64,000 nt of DNA from contig JAOTOM010004389.1 of NCBI GenBank assembly GCA_034440615.1, positions 62,001 through 126,000 of the forward strand. The letters are read 5' to 3'. Shown one piece after another: positions 11,645-25,200 of the stretch. The position numbers and the translations under genes are program-made. Under the pieces are notes generated by a model, which was not told the DNA's origin, did not search any database, and saw nothing but the letters and a program-made list of their open reading frames with translations. How positions within the stretch are numbered: position 1 is the first letter of the stretch; each line of letters starts with the position of its first letter. The stretch comes from Ashinkailepas kermadecensis (taxonomy: Eukaryota; Arthropoda; Thecostraca; Neolepadidae).

Positions 11645-12345
11645 GTGTGTGCGTGTGTCGCACGGTGACTTGGTTCGCCTGCCGTGTTGACAGTCTGTAC
11701 AGACCACAGCGGCTCGTGTGTCGCACGGTGACGTGGTTCGCCTGCCGTGTTGACAGTCTGTACAGACCACAGCGGCTCGTGTGTCGCACGGTGACGTGGT
11801 TCGCCTGCCGTGTTGACAGCCTGTACAGACTACAGCGGCTCGTGTGTCGCACGGTGACGTGGTTCGTCTGCCGTGTTGACAGCCTGTACAGACCACAGCG
11901 GCTCGTTTGTCGCACGGTGACGTGGTTCGCCTGCCGTGTTGACAGTCTGTACAGACCACAGCGGCTCGTGTGTCGCACGGTGACGTGGTTCGCCTGCCGT
12001 GTTGACAGCCTGTACAGACCACAGCGGCTCGTTTGTCGCACGGTGACGTGGTTCGCCTGCCGTGTTGACAGCCTGTACAGACCACAGCGGCTCTTTCGCA
12101 GTGACGTGGTTCGCCCGCCGTTTTGAAAACCTTTAAAAAAAAAAAGGGTCGTTTGTCGCACGGTGACGTGGTTCGCCTGTCGTGTTGACAGTCTGTACAG
12201 ACCACAGCGGCTCGTGTGTCGCACGATGACGTGGTTCGCCTGCCGTGTTGACAGTCTGTACAGACCACAGCGGCTCGTGTGTCGCACGGTGACGTGGTTC
12301 GCCTGCCGTGTTGACAGTCTGTACAGACCACAGCGGCTCGAGTGT
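11645..12345. repeat. 63-bp minisatellite, about 11 units
   Basis: The start of the unit (tcgcacggtgacgtgg) recurs every 63 bp, for example at 11658, 11721 and 11784. Each unit contains the perfect 12-bp palindrome GTCTGTACAGAC (or a one-base variant) and a TGACGTGG motif. The array is interrupted at about 12095-12150, where a truncated unit with an A11 run has diverged. Because 63 is a multiple of 3 and the unit has few stop codons, long frames of repeated 21-residue blocks appear on both strands; I do not regard these as genes. Confidence 0.95.
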
Positions 12346-14282
12346 CGCGTGGGCCGACAAGTGCGCGGCCACACACGCGCGTTATTCCGCCGGTGTTGTC
12401 GGCTGGCAGTGGACGGCGACGGCGGATGCCTGGCCGTCAGCACGTGTTGCGCCCTGTGGGCGGCGGCCGGCGGGTGGCCAGTGTGCCGCCAACGACTACA
12501 GGCGCGTTCACCGCCGCCGGGCGTGCCGAGAGTACCGAGTCTGGCCGCACACGCTGACACCGCTGACACACGAATCGACGGCGTATGGGCACACGAAAAA
12601 AGGAGTGAAAAATACTCAAACTATGCACACGTTCAAGCACCTAACATGGCACATTATGTGCATGATGTAGGAGACAAGGATATTCGTGCAATTATGAAAT
12701 AAAATCAGCAGGGAGTTCTAAACATATGCAAAAAAACGGTACAACTTGCGGTGCGCACGGTGTGCCAGGTACGTCCAAACATAACTGTCATCACTGACAG
12801 AACGTGCGTGGAACCCCAAACTACCCCGTGAGAACGTGGAACGTACCGAATCTCGAGTAGTTACTAAACTACGCAAGTCACTTTAGGAACCATAGAGAAG
12901 CATATGCATTCCCTTGCATGCGAATGCTGAACACATACATTTTATGCACAAGTAATATCAAGCGGAAATCTAGTTCTCCTGCCCACGCTGTGCATTCGAA
13001 TTGAAAACTGACGATCGGTGTTAGTCACCCAAGCCCGTGGCGATAGCAGCGAGCAAGGTATGTCGACAGAGCGAAACATGCACGGGTTATTATCACTGAA
13101 GTCATGCAGTCTGGTGGGGAAATGCCTCGTTCCTACCTGTAGCTCGTTCACCGCGGTAGCATATTCGTCTCCTTCGCGGCCCACTTCAGTCAGCGTGACC
13201 AACGCAGGCAACTTGACCAGGTTTACCATTCACAAGTCACAAGACAATCGGACTTTCCAACCGAACAGGCCTTCATAAGAACTTGCATTTCAGCCAGTCT
13301 TCACAATCTAGGCTTCTATCATTTCCACGCACACCCCCGAAAGGCATGAGTAATATATTTGTGCAACTTAAGCAAATCAGATCACAATTGCATATGAGAG
13401 GCATGTAGTATCACCGGAGTGCCGGAATGCCACGTCACGGAGTCGCTCTGAATCAATACCCCACAGCGAACAGCTTCGACAGACGTGTATACCTGCAGGC
13501 ATGTCGAGAAACCCATAAGCGTGCGCGTCGTCCCAAGCAGAATCGATATTCGATGCGAAATGTTGGCTTGAATGTGCCTGAGCAATGAATGACTGCCAGA
13601 CCTATTCTCAATTACTTGCATTTTGTGTCTCTCGCTACACAGCAAACCTTCAGCAGACACGCGTACAAGTTGAGCTCAGAGTCGGGCAGAGTCGCGCCAG
13701 GACTAATCGCCGAGTTGACCGCACTCCGGCTTTCCCCCTCTCTGGACGTCCGTTAACTATTGTGGCGCGATTCATTGACCAGCTCAATTGTAAGATCAAT
13801 TTAACACAAACAGTCTACTTTCCGCAAACACTTGTCTATCACGAATATATGGCAACATAACCGATCCAGCGTCAATGACGGTACAACATATAGGATAGGA
13901 GACATTCAACCTGGCAATCTAGACGTCACACGAAATTCGGCCTCATAACAGTAAAGCAGTTAAATAAATTGCAACGTGAACACAAATGCAAGGGCACCAA
14001 GTACCACATTGCTTGAAACATATTGCCTAAATTTGCGGCATCGTATAAAATTCACAGCACACGTGCGACATTCAAGATGCACACCGAACTTGTAGCGCTA
14101 CGTCGCCGCAGTACGAAGTGCCAAGCTCACGGTAGGATTGCGTCTCCGTAGCTGGAGACGGTACTCTTCACAGTGTTCACCACGGCTATCAAGAAGGAAA
14201 CACATGAGATCCACGCACTCTGCATTTGTGACTGACTGGTTGACGTAACCGCATTAAATCAAGCTCTGCCGCAGAACTCATG
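12346..14282. other. Mostly no gene recognised; one candidate exon inside
   Basis: The first 250 bp are GC-rich and continue open frames from the minisatellite without recognisable content. Apart from the candidate exon at 13137-13229 nothing coding was identified. Confidence 0.3.
13137..13229 (-). CDS. Candidate 31-codon coding exon, minus strand
   Basis: On the minus strand an ATG at 13229 follows an in-frame TGA and opens exactly 31 codons ending at a strong donor, CAG|GTAGGA. The peptide (MVNLVKLPALVTLTEVGRE then GDEYATAVNELQ) is compositionally like real protein, with a hydrophobic start and a charged helix-like end. It is not an arfaptin exon, since arfaptin's stop codon lies upstream at 16050. 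No partner exon was found toward lower coordinates. The family is not recognised. Confidence 0.35.
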
Positions 14283-14720
14283 GACAGGCGCTAAGTGCAT
14301 GACATCACGTCTGGATGTGATACATATCATGAGCAGTCGAGACGGCAGTACAAAGCAGGGCTAACGTAGCTGACAGGCGCTAAGTGCATGACATCACGTC
14401 TGGATGTGATACATATCATGAGCAGTCGAGACGGCAGTACAAAGCAGGGCTAACGTAGCTGCCAGGCGCTAAGTGCATGACATCACGTCTGGATGTGATA
14501 CATATCATGAGCAGTCGAGACGGCAGTACAAAGCAGGGCTACACGTAGCTGCGGCGCTAAATGCATCAGTCTGGTGTGATACATATATGAGATGAGACGG
14601 CAGTACAAAGCAGGGCTAACGTAGCTGCCAGGCGCTAAGTGCATGACATCACGTCTGGATGTGATACATATCATGAGCAGTCGAGACGGCAGTACAAAGC
14701 AGGGCTAACGTAGCTGCCAG
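14283..14720. repeat. ~88-bp tandem repeat, 5 units
   Basis: The unit aggcgctaagtgcatgacat ... gcagggctaacgtagctg repeats with starts (ggcgct) near 14288, 14376, 14465, 14553 and 14631. The fourth unit is shorter by several small deletions. It lies about 1.3 kb beyond the arfaptin stop codon. Confidence 0.95.
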
Positions 14721-16049
14721 CACCCTGCTGCCCACAGCCGTACGCACACATACACATGCACGTAGATAAAAGGACAGACGACAAGGGGAATGCAGATAAC
14801 GTCCAAGCGCCACATGTTGTATGACAGTGTTCTCAAATTCATTTTGTGTTAGGTGTCCGATGTAAGAAAAAATGTCAGGGATGAAGGCAACATGTGAAAC
14901 AGAGGTACATTTTGGGGCACATGAAATGCTGAATCCCAACAGTTTGAAGTTGATTGAATGAAGCTATGAATCATGTGAATTAAATAGAAACATAGGCAAG
15001 CATTTTTGGATGCAATATATGGATATGAAAAACTATGCATCCTGCATGATCCTATACCCTCACACAATTAACGGGAATCTTGGTAGAAGGATGTACACAA
15101 AATATCGGAAGTTGTGCAAGAAAAAGCTGTGTAAGGTGTCAATTTGCACTCAACTGCAGGAATTTGAGAACCCTGTTGCATGATCATTTCAGCAGCGTTT
15201 CAACAATCTATTGCCGTAATTGCCGTACAGGTGAAGTCTGGCGGGCAAAAAATTTGGTCAGGACAACATATCACCGGTCAAAACAACAAGACTCGTTACA
15301 ACTACTTTACATTCATCCTCAGTGTCCTTGTCCTTTGCTGCGGTGACCACAGTACCACGCATCCACACACACACATTACCTGCGAATCACATTGAGCTGG
15401 CGTGTGTTGTGACGCTGGCAAGCCTCACACTACCCTAAGCTAACCTTCACACCTACGCCACCCCACACCGCTGACGAAAGCCGACACGCCGAATTCGTTG
15501 TATCAATGAAGCGGCTGAAAGCACACCACAGCACATGGCCACGACACTTGCCACAACCGTCAACCATGCAAATTGGCACCAGTAATCGACTCCGTAAATT
15601 CCATTATTTGATTATCTGATGCATGTCTATGCAGGTATTTCCTCACATCTCCCGACTGCAAAATTCGTTACAATTTATCAATAAACTGAGTGCCCCTTCG
15701 AACTGCAGGCATAACCTAAGAATAACCTCAGAACGTAGAAGTGTTCCTTAGACCATACCAAGGAAATATGTTACCGGCATTTCCTTCAGACTCGGCGTGA
15801 TCTCCGCGCTGTCAGGTGACCTCCGCACCCTCTGCCGGACCCAGTCAGGTGACCTCTATCACACCTGAACCTTGGACAGCTTCCGTCTGAGGTATAACTC
15901 TCACTTTGATCTGTTCTGTGAGACAGTGGCCTCTAAAATCCTGGTGTGATGCGGTGATACCCCGTGCGATACTGTGGTGTGCGACTGCGGGTGACGTCTG
16001 TCTGACACAGTCTTCTGACTAGCTGACCTTTGCTGGCCTTCGCCGACCT
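14721..16049 (-). other. Region 3' of the arfaptin stop codon
   Basis: On the minus strand this follows the arfaptin stop and probably includes its 3' UTR at the high-coordinate end. I saw no clear AATAAA in the first kilobase, so the transcript end is not placed. No other exon was recognised. Confidence 0.3.
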
Positions 16050-16208
16050 CTACGCGGCATTTGAGTGGCCGGCACTACTCGAATCGCCCGCGCCCATACT
16101 GGTGGCGCTGAGATGCTGCAGAGTGGTCTTCAGCGCGGACGTGTTACCCGAGAAGAAGTTGTTGACGGCCAGGTGGAAGAGTATCAGCTGGTTCTGCATC
16201 ACCTTCAC
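16050..16208 (-). CDS. ARFIP: Arfaptin coding exon 6 with stop codon
   Basis: Acceptor CATATCCCGCCAG. It encodes VKVMQNQLILFHLAVNNFFS followed by a Ser/Gly/Ala-rich tail and TAG at 16050-16052. The first half matches the last BAR helix of arfaptins; the tail is lineage-specific. Confidence 0.9.
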   Translation of the reverse strand: MKVMQNQLILFHLAVNNFFSGNTSALKTTLQHLSATSMGAGDSSSAGHSNAA

Positions 16209-19200
16209 CTGGCGGGATATGAGCCACGATGGTCAGTCTCCCCGCGCCGACTAGTTGCCTGGCTAGTGTCCAGCGGCTCTGATCATCGCTGATTATCGCC
16301 AAATGATGCCAGCGCTCATGTGGGCAACGACACCAGGCACGCTTCCACATCAACTTAAACGTCACCTTCACCTGTGCAGATGGGTGGGGTTGTTGCGTCT
16401 CCATAACGTATCGAAGCGGAGAGTGCTAGCGACATGAAATAAAAACACCATGTTGAAAGTGGCGAGGCTTTGCGATTGATATTTCAATTTCATCCTTCGC
16501 GCTACGGGCTAACCTGCCAGATCAGTCAGTAAGTCCATAGAAGGTAAAAATTGTTCACGTTTATTAGTTCCCCGTACAAAAAGAGCAATCGATGAATAAT
16601 TCAAATGTTCATCATCACATTTATCAGTATCAATGGATATCAACGACGCGAGATGTTACATTTCGGTCCATAGGTCAAGGCAGGGGAGGATGAAGGCACG
16701 TTTATGGTGGGGAGAGGTGGGCACTCGTCTGGAGGGGCGCCACTGATTTTGAAAATTTCAAGGACTCTAGAAACGCTTGAGTGTCTCTAGAGATTCCTCT
16801 TTTGTATTCAGAGAGGCGTCTTCGGGGTGAAAAATTAAAGCTCGGAATGGGGATGAGGCGAACTAGAGTATGCTGGAGGCACGCTTTTTCCAGGTCAGAG
16901 GGTCGCTGTTTGCATAAAGCCACATGCCCCGTGACCCAATCCCCTTGGAGCCACCTCTGGGTTAAGGGTGGGATGAGGTCGAAGATGAGGTCTCTCGTTT
17001 TGGAAGCTTCCTAGATATTGCCTCAAATCACTATTTCATGTGCCTATCAGCAAAAAATGGACAATACATTCAGACTTAGTGTTCAAGCTAGCCCCAGGCC
17101 CAGGGTGATCCCAAAGCCGAAAGTAGCACCGGATGTCAAGTAAGTTAATGACCGTGAATAACATCGGAAATGTAAATTACATGCAACCGCTGTGCGCCGT
17201 GTCCCGACCACAGCTGCATCGTCCGCCCAGCTCCACCCGATTCCAATTCCACGTGTCCGAACCACCAGTTGCTTCCACAGCGTAGGGTTGCCAAAGGATG
17301 CTATATCAGCTGCACCAGCAGGCAGCGCGTTGACATGCGCCATTGTTCCGTGGTCGCGAGAAAAAACCTTTTTGACAGGGTTGCACTACTAATCGCCGGT
17401 GCGAACGACGGCTAAGAAGGTCCTACATGAGCGTTCGGGAGGGGGGTGTCCAATGTGTACAGGGAGTTTCACCGTTCGGGGGGGAGGGCCTGAAAGCCTC
17501 CTGCCAACCTCCGACATACGTAAGCTTGGATAAAATGCAAAACACCGTTAGAAAGCTCTGGTCATGGAGATCCCGAAAATAGGTTACACTTGCATCCTAG
17601 TCGACATGGAGGTAACCACAGGCCATAAAAGGTCAGGGTACGGGCCTCGACGTAGATACCTGGACACGATTTTGTTGTTAGGACAGAGCTCCTCGGTGCT
17701 TACCCGGTTCTCGTCGAGCAGGCGCAGCTTGACGGTGACCTTGTCGCGCAGTCGCTGGTACTGGGCATGCCTGGCGTCGTGCTGACGCTGTGCCTCGGCC
17801 ACGGCGGCCGGCGGCAGTGTCGGCTGCTGCTGGGCCCACTCCAGGTCAACCCGGTACGCGTCATACTCCACCCTGTGAAGCCGGCACATCACTATGCTCA
17901 AACTTGTGTAGCTGGCATACGTGGCATGCCCAGGCGGCCGCATCTACTTCACACCAACCGAAATAGGCAGTACGCACTCGCCTTATATCAGCCGACGCGC
18001 TCCACGTCACACAGGTGTACATGCGGTGGCTGCACTTACTTCCATACAGCTGCACACCATACACACTGTCGGTAACAACTCGAGCAGACCCTGTGTTGTC
18101 CCTTCCGGACACTATAGCCCCAAGGTGTCATCAGACGACTGGTTGTGCGTCTCGCGTCACTCAGCCATAACATTGTCACGTCGTCTGTCCCACAGTTCCA
18201 CGTGACCAGTCGTGGCATCCCCTGGTCATCAGCTACACGTCTCGGCAGCCTGACGTCACGTCGTCTGTCCCACAGTTCCACGTGACCAGTCGTGGCATCC
18301 CCTCGTCATCAGCTACACGTCTCGGCAGCCTGACGTTGGCAGCCATGATAGACCTACGTCGCCAGCCGTGGCAGTTCCACGCCGCCAGTCAGGTAATTCG
18401 GACGGCCCCACATAACCAGCCGGGGACCCGGGATGGTCCCGGTGTCCTGGAATTAATCTGTCATAGAGTTGAGTGTAGCAGGCGAAAACGTCAAGACCCC
18501 TGGTGACCTCGAAGCAATTTGGAAATCTGACAGGAAAACGTACGGGCAAAAGATATTTCCATATGAATATTGTATCTAGTGACAAGATTGTGATGACATA
18601 GATGCCACTAATCGAGCATGGTGAGAAAAGCAACAGTTATTACAGTTGTATGTTGTGAAGTTCATGGAAATAAATTCAGTTGGTTTTGGTTGGTTATTTA
18701 GGCTTAGGGGCGCATCGACTGCGTTGGTCATACAGCGCCCATGGAAATACATTCAGGAAGTCAAAACTGTCCATAGGTGAAATAAGTTCCTGATAGGCGT
18801 CGTTTTAAACGCAAATTTAGAATGTCTAGAACATTTGTCCCACACGAACAGCCAAGGACTCAGGACAGCCTCACACCACCGAACGGGGAACCAGGGAAGC
18901 CTCACGCTGCCAGTCGCGGACTCGGGACAGTTCCGCGCCGCCAGGCAGGGACATCCTCACACCATCAGTCAGAGACACCCTTACACCATCAGTGAGCGAC
19001 ATCCTTACATTACCAGTCACCGACATCCTCATACCATCAGTCACCGACATCCTCATACCATCAGTGAGGGACATCCTCACACCAACAGTCAGGGGCATCC
19101 TCACACCACCAGTCAGGGACATCCTCACACCACCAGTCACCGACATCCTCACACCACCAGTCAGGGACATCCTCACACCACCAGTCACCGACATCCTCAC

Positions 19201-22200
19201 ACCATCAGTCAGGGACATCCTCACACCATCAGTCAGGGACATCCTCACACCACCAGTCAGGGACATCCTCACACCACCAGTCACCGACATCCTCACACCA
19301 TCAGTCAGGGACATCCTCACACCATCAGTCAGGACATCCTCACCATCAGTCAGGACATCCACACACCATCAGTCAGGGACATCCTCACACACCAGTCACC
19401 GACATCCACACACCATCAGTCAGGGACATCCTCACACCACCAGTCGGGGACATCCTCACACTATCAGTCACCGACATCCCCACACCACCAGTCACCGACA
19501 TCCTCACACCATCAGTCACCAACATCCTCACACCACCAGTCACCGACATCCCCACACCACCAGTCACCGACATCCTCACACCATCAGTCACCAACATCCT
19601 CACACCACCAGTCACCGACATCCCCACACCACCAGTCACCGACATCTCACACCATGAGTCAGGGACATCCTCACACCACCAGTCAGGGACATCTCACACC
19701 ACCAGTCAGGGACATCCTCACACTATCAGTCAGGGACATCCTCACACCATCAGTCACCGACATCCTCACACCATCAGTCAGGGACATCCTCACACCATCA
19801 GTCAGGGACATCCTCACACCACCAGTCAGGGACATCCTCACACCACCAGTCACCGACATCCTCACACCATCAGTCACCGACATCCTCACACCACCAGTCA
19901 CCGACATCCTCACACCATCAGTCAGGGACATCCTCACACCACCAGTCACCGACATCCTCACACCACCAGTCACCGACATCCTCACACCATCAGTCACCGA
20001 CATCCTCACACCACCAGTCACCGACATCCTCACACCATCAGTCAGGGACATCCTCACACCACCAGTCACCGACATCTCACACCACCAGTCACCGACATCT
20101 CACACCACCAGTCACCGACATCCACACCACCAGTCACCGACATCTCACGCCATCAGTCAGGGACATCCTCACACCACCAGTCACCGACATCCTCACACCA
20201 CCAGTCACCGACATCCTCACACCATCAGTCAGGGACATCCTCACACCATCAGTCAGGGACATCCCCACACCACCAGTCAGGGACATCCTCACACCACCAG
20301 TCACCGACATCCTCACACCATCAGTCACCGACATCCTCACACCACCAGTCACCGACATCTCACACCACCAGTCACCGACATCCTCACACCACCAGTCACC
20401 GACATCCTCACACCACCAGTACCGACATCCTCACACCATCAGTCAGGGACATCCTCACACCACCAGTCACCGACATCTCACACCACCAGTCACCGACATC
20501 TCACACCATCAGTCAGGGACATCCTCACACCATCAGTCAGGGACATCCTCACACCATCAGTCAGGGACATCCTCACACCATCAGTCACCGACATCCTCAC
20601 ACCACCAGTCACGGACATCCTCACACCATCAGTCAGGGACATCCTCACACCACCAGTCAGGGACATCCCCACACCACCAGTCACCGACATCCTCACACCA
20701 TCAGTCAGGGACATCCTCACACCATCAGTCACCGACATCCCCACACCACCAGTCACCGACATCCTCACACCATCAGTCACCGACATCCTCACACCATCAG
20801 TCACGAACATCTCACACCATCAGTCAGGGACATCCTCACACCACCAATCAGGGACATCCTCATACCACCAATCACCGACATCCTCACACCATCAGTCACT
20901 GACATCCTCACACCACCAGTCACCGACATCCTCACACCACCAGTCAGGGACATCCTCACACCATCAGTCAGGGACATCCTCACACCAACCAGTCACCGAC
21001 ATCCTCACACCATCAGTCACCGACATCCCCACACCACCAGTCACCGACATCCTCACACCATCAGTCAGGGACATCCTCACACCACCAGTCAGGGACATCC
21101 TCACACCACCAGTCAGGGACATCCTCACACCATCAGTCAGGGACATCCTCCCATCACCGAACCCACCAGTCACCGACATCCTCACACCATGAGTGAGGAA
21201 CCTACACAGTCACCGACATCCTCACACCATCAGTCAGGGACATCCTCACACCATCAGTCAGGGACATCCTCACACCACCGGTCACCGACATCCTCACACC
21301 GCCAGTCACCGACATCATCACACCATCAGTCAGGGACATTCTCACACCATCAGTCAGGGACATCCTCACACCATCAGTCAGGGACATCCCCACACCACCA
21401 GTCAGGGACATCCTCACACCATCAGTCAACGACATCCCCACACCATGAGTCACCGACATCCTCAAACCATCAGTCACCGACATCCTCACACCATCAGTCA
21501 CCGACATCCCCACACCACCAGTCACCGACATCCTCACACCATTAGTCCCCGACATCCCCACACCATGAGTCACCGACATCCTCACACCATCAGTGAGGGA
21601 CATCCTCACACCATCAGCCAGGGACATCCTCACACCATCAGTCGGGGACATCCCCACACCACCAGTCACCGACATCCTCACACCACCAGTCAGGGACATC
21701 CTCACACCATCAGTCAAGGACATCCTTACCCCACCAGTCACCGACATCCTCACACCATCAGTCAGGGACATCCCCACACCACCAGTCAGGGACATCCTCA
21801 CATCACCAGTCACCGACATCCTCACACCACCAGTCAGGGACATCCTCACACTATCAGTCACCGACATCCTCACACCACCAGTCACCGATATCCTGGCATC
21901 ACCAGTCAGGGACATCCTCACACCATCAGTCAGGGACATCCTCACACCACCAGTCACCGACATCCTCACACCACCAGTCACCAACATCCTCACACCACCA
22001 GTCAGGGACATCCTCACACCACCAGTCAGGGACATCCTCACACCATCAGTCAGGGACATCCTCACACCACCAGTCAGACATCCTCACACCATCAGTCACC
22101 GACATCCCCACACCACCAGTCAGGGACATCCTCACACCATCAGTCAGGGACATCCTCACACCACCAGTCAGGGACATCCTCACACCATCAGTCACCGACA

Positions 22201-25200
22201 TCCTCACACCACCAGTCAGGGACATCTTCACACCACCAGTCAGGGACACCCTCACACCACCAGTCAGGGACATCCTCACACCATCAGTCAGGGACATCCT
22301 CACACCATCAGTCAGGGACATCCCCACACCACCAGTCACCGACATCCTCACACCATCAGTCAGGGACATCCTCACACCATCAGTCAGGGACATCCTCACA
22401 TCACCAGTCACCGACATCCTCACACCACCAGTCACCAACATCCTCACACCACCGGTCAGGGACATTCTCACACCACCGGTCAGGGACATTCTCACACCAT
22501 CAGTCAGGGACATCCTCACACCATCAGTCAGGGACATCCCCACACCACCAGTCAGGGACATCCTCACACCATCAGTCACCGACATCCCCACACCATGAGT
22601 CACCGACATCCTCACACCATCAGTCACGGACATCCTCACACCACCAGTCACCGACATCCTCACACCACCAGTCACCGACATCCTCACACCATTAGTCCCC
22701 GACATCCCCACACAATGAGTCACCGACATCCTCACACCATCAGTGAGGGACATCCTCACACCATCAACCAGGGACATCCTCACACCATCAGTCAGGGACA
22801 TCCCCACGCCACCAGTCACCGACATCCTCACACCACCAGTCAGGGACATCCTCACACCATCAGTCAGGGACATCCTTACCCCACCAGTCACCGACATCCT
22901 CACACCATCAGTCAGGGACATCCCCACACCACCAGTCAGGGACATCCTCACACCACCAGTCACCGACATCCTCACACCACCAGTCAGGGACATCCTCACA
23001 CCATCAGTCAGGGACATCCTCACACCACCAGTCACCGATATCCTGGCATCACCAGTCAGGGACATCCTCACACCACCAGTCACCGACATCCTGGCATCAC
23101 CAGTCAGGGACATCCTCACACCATCAGTCACCAACATCCTCACACCACCAGTCACCAACATCCTCACACCACCGGTCAGGGACATCCTCACACCACCAGT
23201 CAGGGACATCTTCACACCATCAGTCAGGGCATCTCGACATCCTCACACCATCAGTCACCGACATCCTCACACCACCAGTCAGGGACATCCTCACACCACC
23301 AGTCAGGGACATCCTCACACCACCAGTCAGGGACATCTTCACACCACCAGTCAGGGATACCCTCACACCACCAGTCAGGGACATCTTCACACCACCAGTC
23401 AGGGACACCCTCACACCACCAGTCAGGGACATCCTCACACCATCAGTCAGGAACATCCTCACACCACCAGTCAGGGACATCCTCACACCATCAGTCACCG
23501 ACATCCTCACACCACCAGTGAGGGACATCCTCACACCACCAGTCAGGGACATCCTCACACCACCGGTGCACGCGGACCAGTTGCCACGTTCCCCGCTGAC
23601 CGTGCGGTCTCGAACTGCTTGACAGATATCAGGGTGTCCTCGATGGTCTGGTCGCACAGCGTCTCGATTGACGACGTGAAGAACGCCAGCGCCTCTAGCA
23701 GCGGCTTGCCGGCCTCGTTCAGCGCTCGCTGTGAGTTGGCGTTACAGCCGAACTCGTCCCGCAGCTCAGGACTGCGCTGCCCCAGCTGGGTAAACAGCTC
23801 GCCCAGCTTCATCTACGTGCAGAACACAGATGCAGCTGCTGGGAGAGTTCGGTGGAGGCTGGCGACATCGGCTGGCAGACTTGACGCAGCTAGACATGGA
23901 CCACATTCGAGAACAACACCGGATAGGAGACTAACATCGGGTAGGAATGCCGCAATTGGGCAGGCGAAAACACTGAGGATGAACAAATGTAAGTTTTTTA
24001 AAGACATGTCGACAGAATGAAATTAGTGTGCAAATTCGATGCTCAAGATTACAGATGAAACGCAATGACTGCTTGAGGCATGTATTGCACACGCAATATA
24101 GCATAATAACACGTTCAGGCACATCCCTGGGCTGAAACTTGCATGACTGATTGCCATCCAGAATTATGAACAGTGATGTGCTATGAGAAAGGAATTGGTG
24201 GTATCTGTTAGATAGTTTTGCATTTTCCCGCAGTTTTGCGCCTTCCCCTATCGAAAGAACATAACGATTATTCGATACGAATGCAACTGCCAAAGCAGTA
24301 TTTGGTGCGAGTATTTTGGGTGCCGTGTGTATGACAAGACAAGTCTCAGATGTGCGGGTCCGAACGTGCGACTCGGACATCGTTATCAGCCGAATGCAAA
24401 TCAACTCATATGAACACTCGGCTACAGACTGCTCTTGAAATGCAAATCTGCACGCGAAAGCAGATATATTGTGCATTGCTTCTCGGCATATGACGGATTT
24501 GGCTGACTGATCGCCTTACAGGTGATCACCAAGCCGACGCCAGTGAGCGTGCCCGGCTGACTTACCTGAGTGGTCAGCATTGTGTTGAGGTGTGAAGAAA
24601 GTGCCTGAGCTACCCGCATCACGTTACGGTATTGTGCCTGGGTCTCCCTCAACGTCATAATTTGCGAATCCAGCTCTGAGGCAAACAAAGAGAACGATGC
24701 AATTGGTGGATACAAAGATCCATCAGGCAAAAGCTAGCATTACACGAACCAAGATAATCAGAATGACGCGTCATTATTGACGCTGGGGCGCGGACAAGAC
24801 TAGGCCAGCTGTAGGAATCCCATCGGGCTGTACGCACAGGATGTGACATCGCGGTTGTCTGGAGGAGCCGGTGGTGGTGAGGTCGTGGGGTTCGTAGATG
24901 GCACGGGCAGGAGGTAGGATGTAGGGATCCCATCGGACTGTACGTACAGGATGTGACATCGCAATTGTCTGGAGGAGCCGGTGGTCGCGGGGTTCGTACA
25001 TAACGCTGCGTAGCACCATCGACAAACCCCAGGCAAGGAAATGTCAGCACAAGCCCCTTCTTTGAAAGAGTAATATGAGTATTTTAGGTTAAACATTGCG
25101 GCAAAAGCCCAGATTTCAAGACAAAGACTTATTATGGCCGAAGAGGTACCATTTAAAACGGTGCGACAGCTATTACGGTTTCAAAAGCGTGATATGTGGG

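Noticed and set aside
11555..12569. Long frames of repeated 21-residue blocks on both strands
   Set aside because: They follow from the 63-bp minisatellite period; there is no family similarity or start/splice context.
17083..17343. Small protein genes on both strands of arfaptin intron 5
   Set aside because: Opposed overlapping frames without recognisable motifs, typical of chance in moderately GC-rich DNA.
18905..23572. CRISPR-like regular array
   Set aside because: Units are directly adjacent with no unique spacers, and the DNA is eukaryotic.
18835..24020. Very long open frames (up to 785 residues) of His/Thr/Ser-rich or Met-Ser-Leu-Thr-Asp-Gly-Val-Arg repeats
   Set aside because: The 24-bp unit is a multiple of three without stops, so several frames on both strands are open by construction; the array is intronic to arfaptin.
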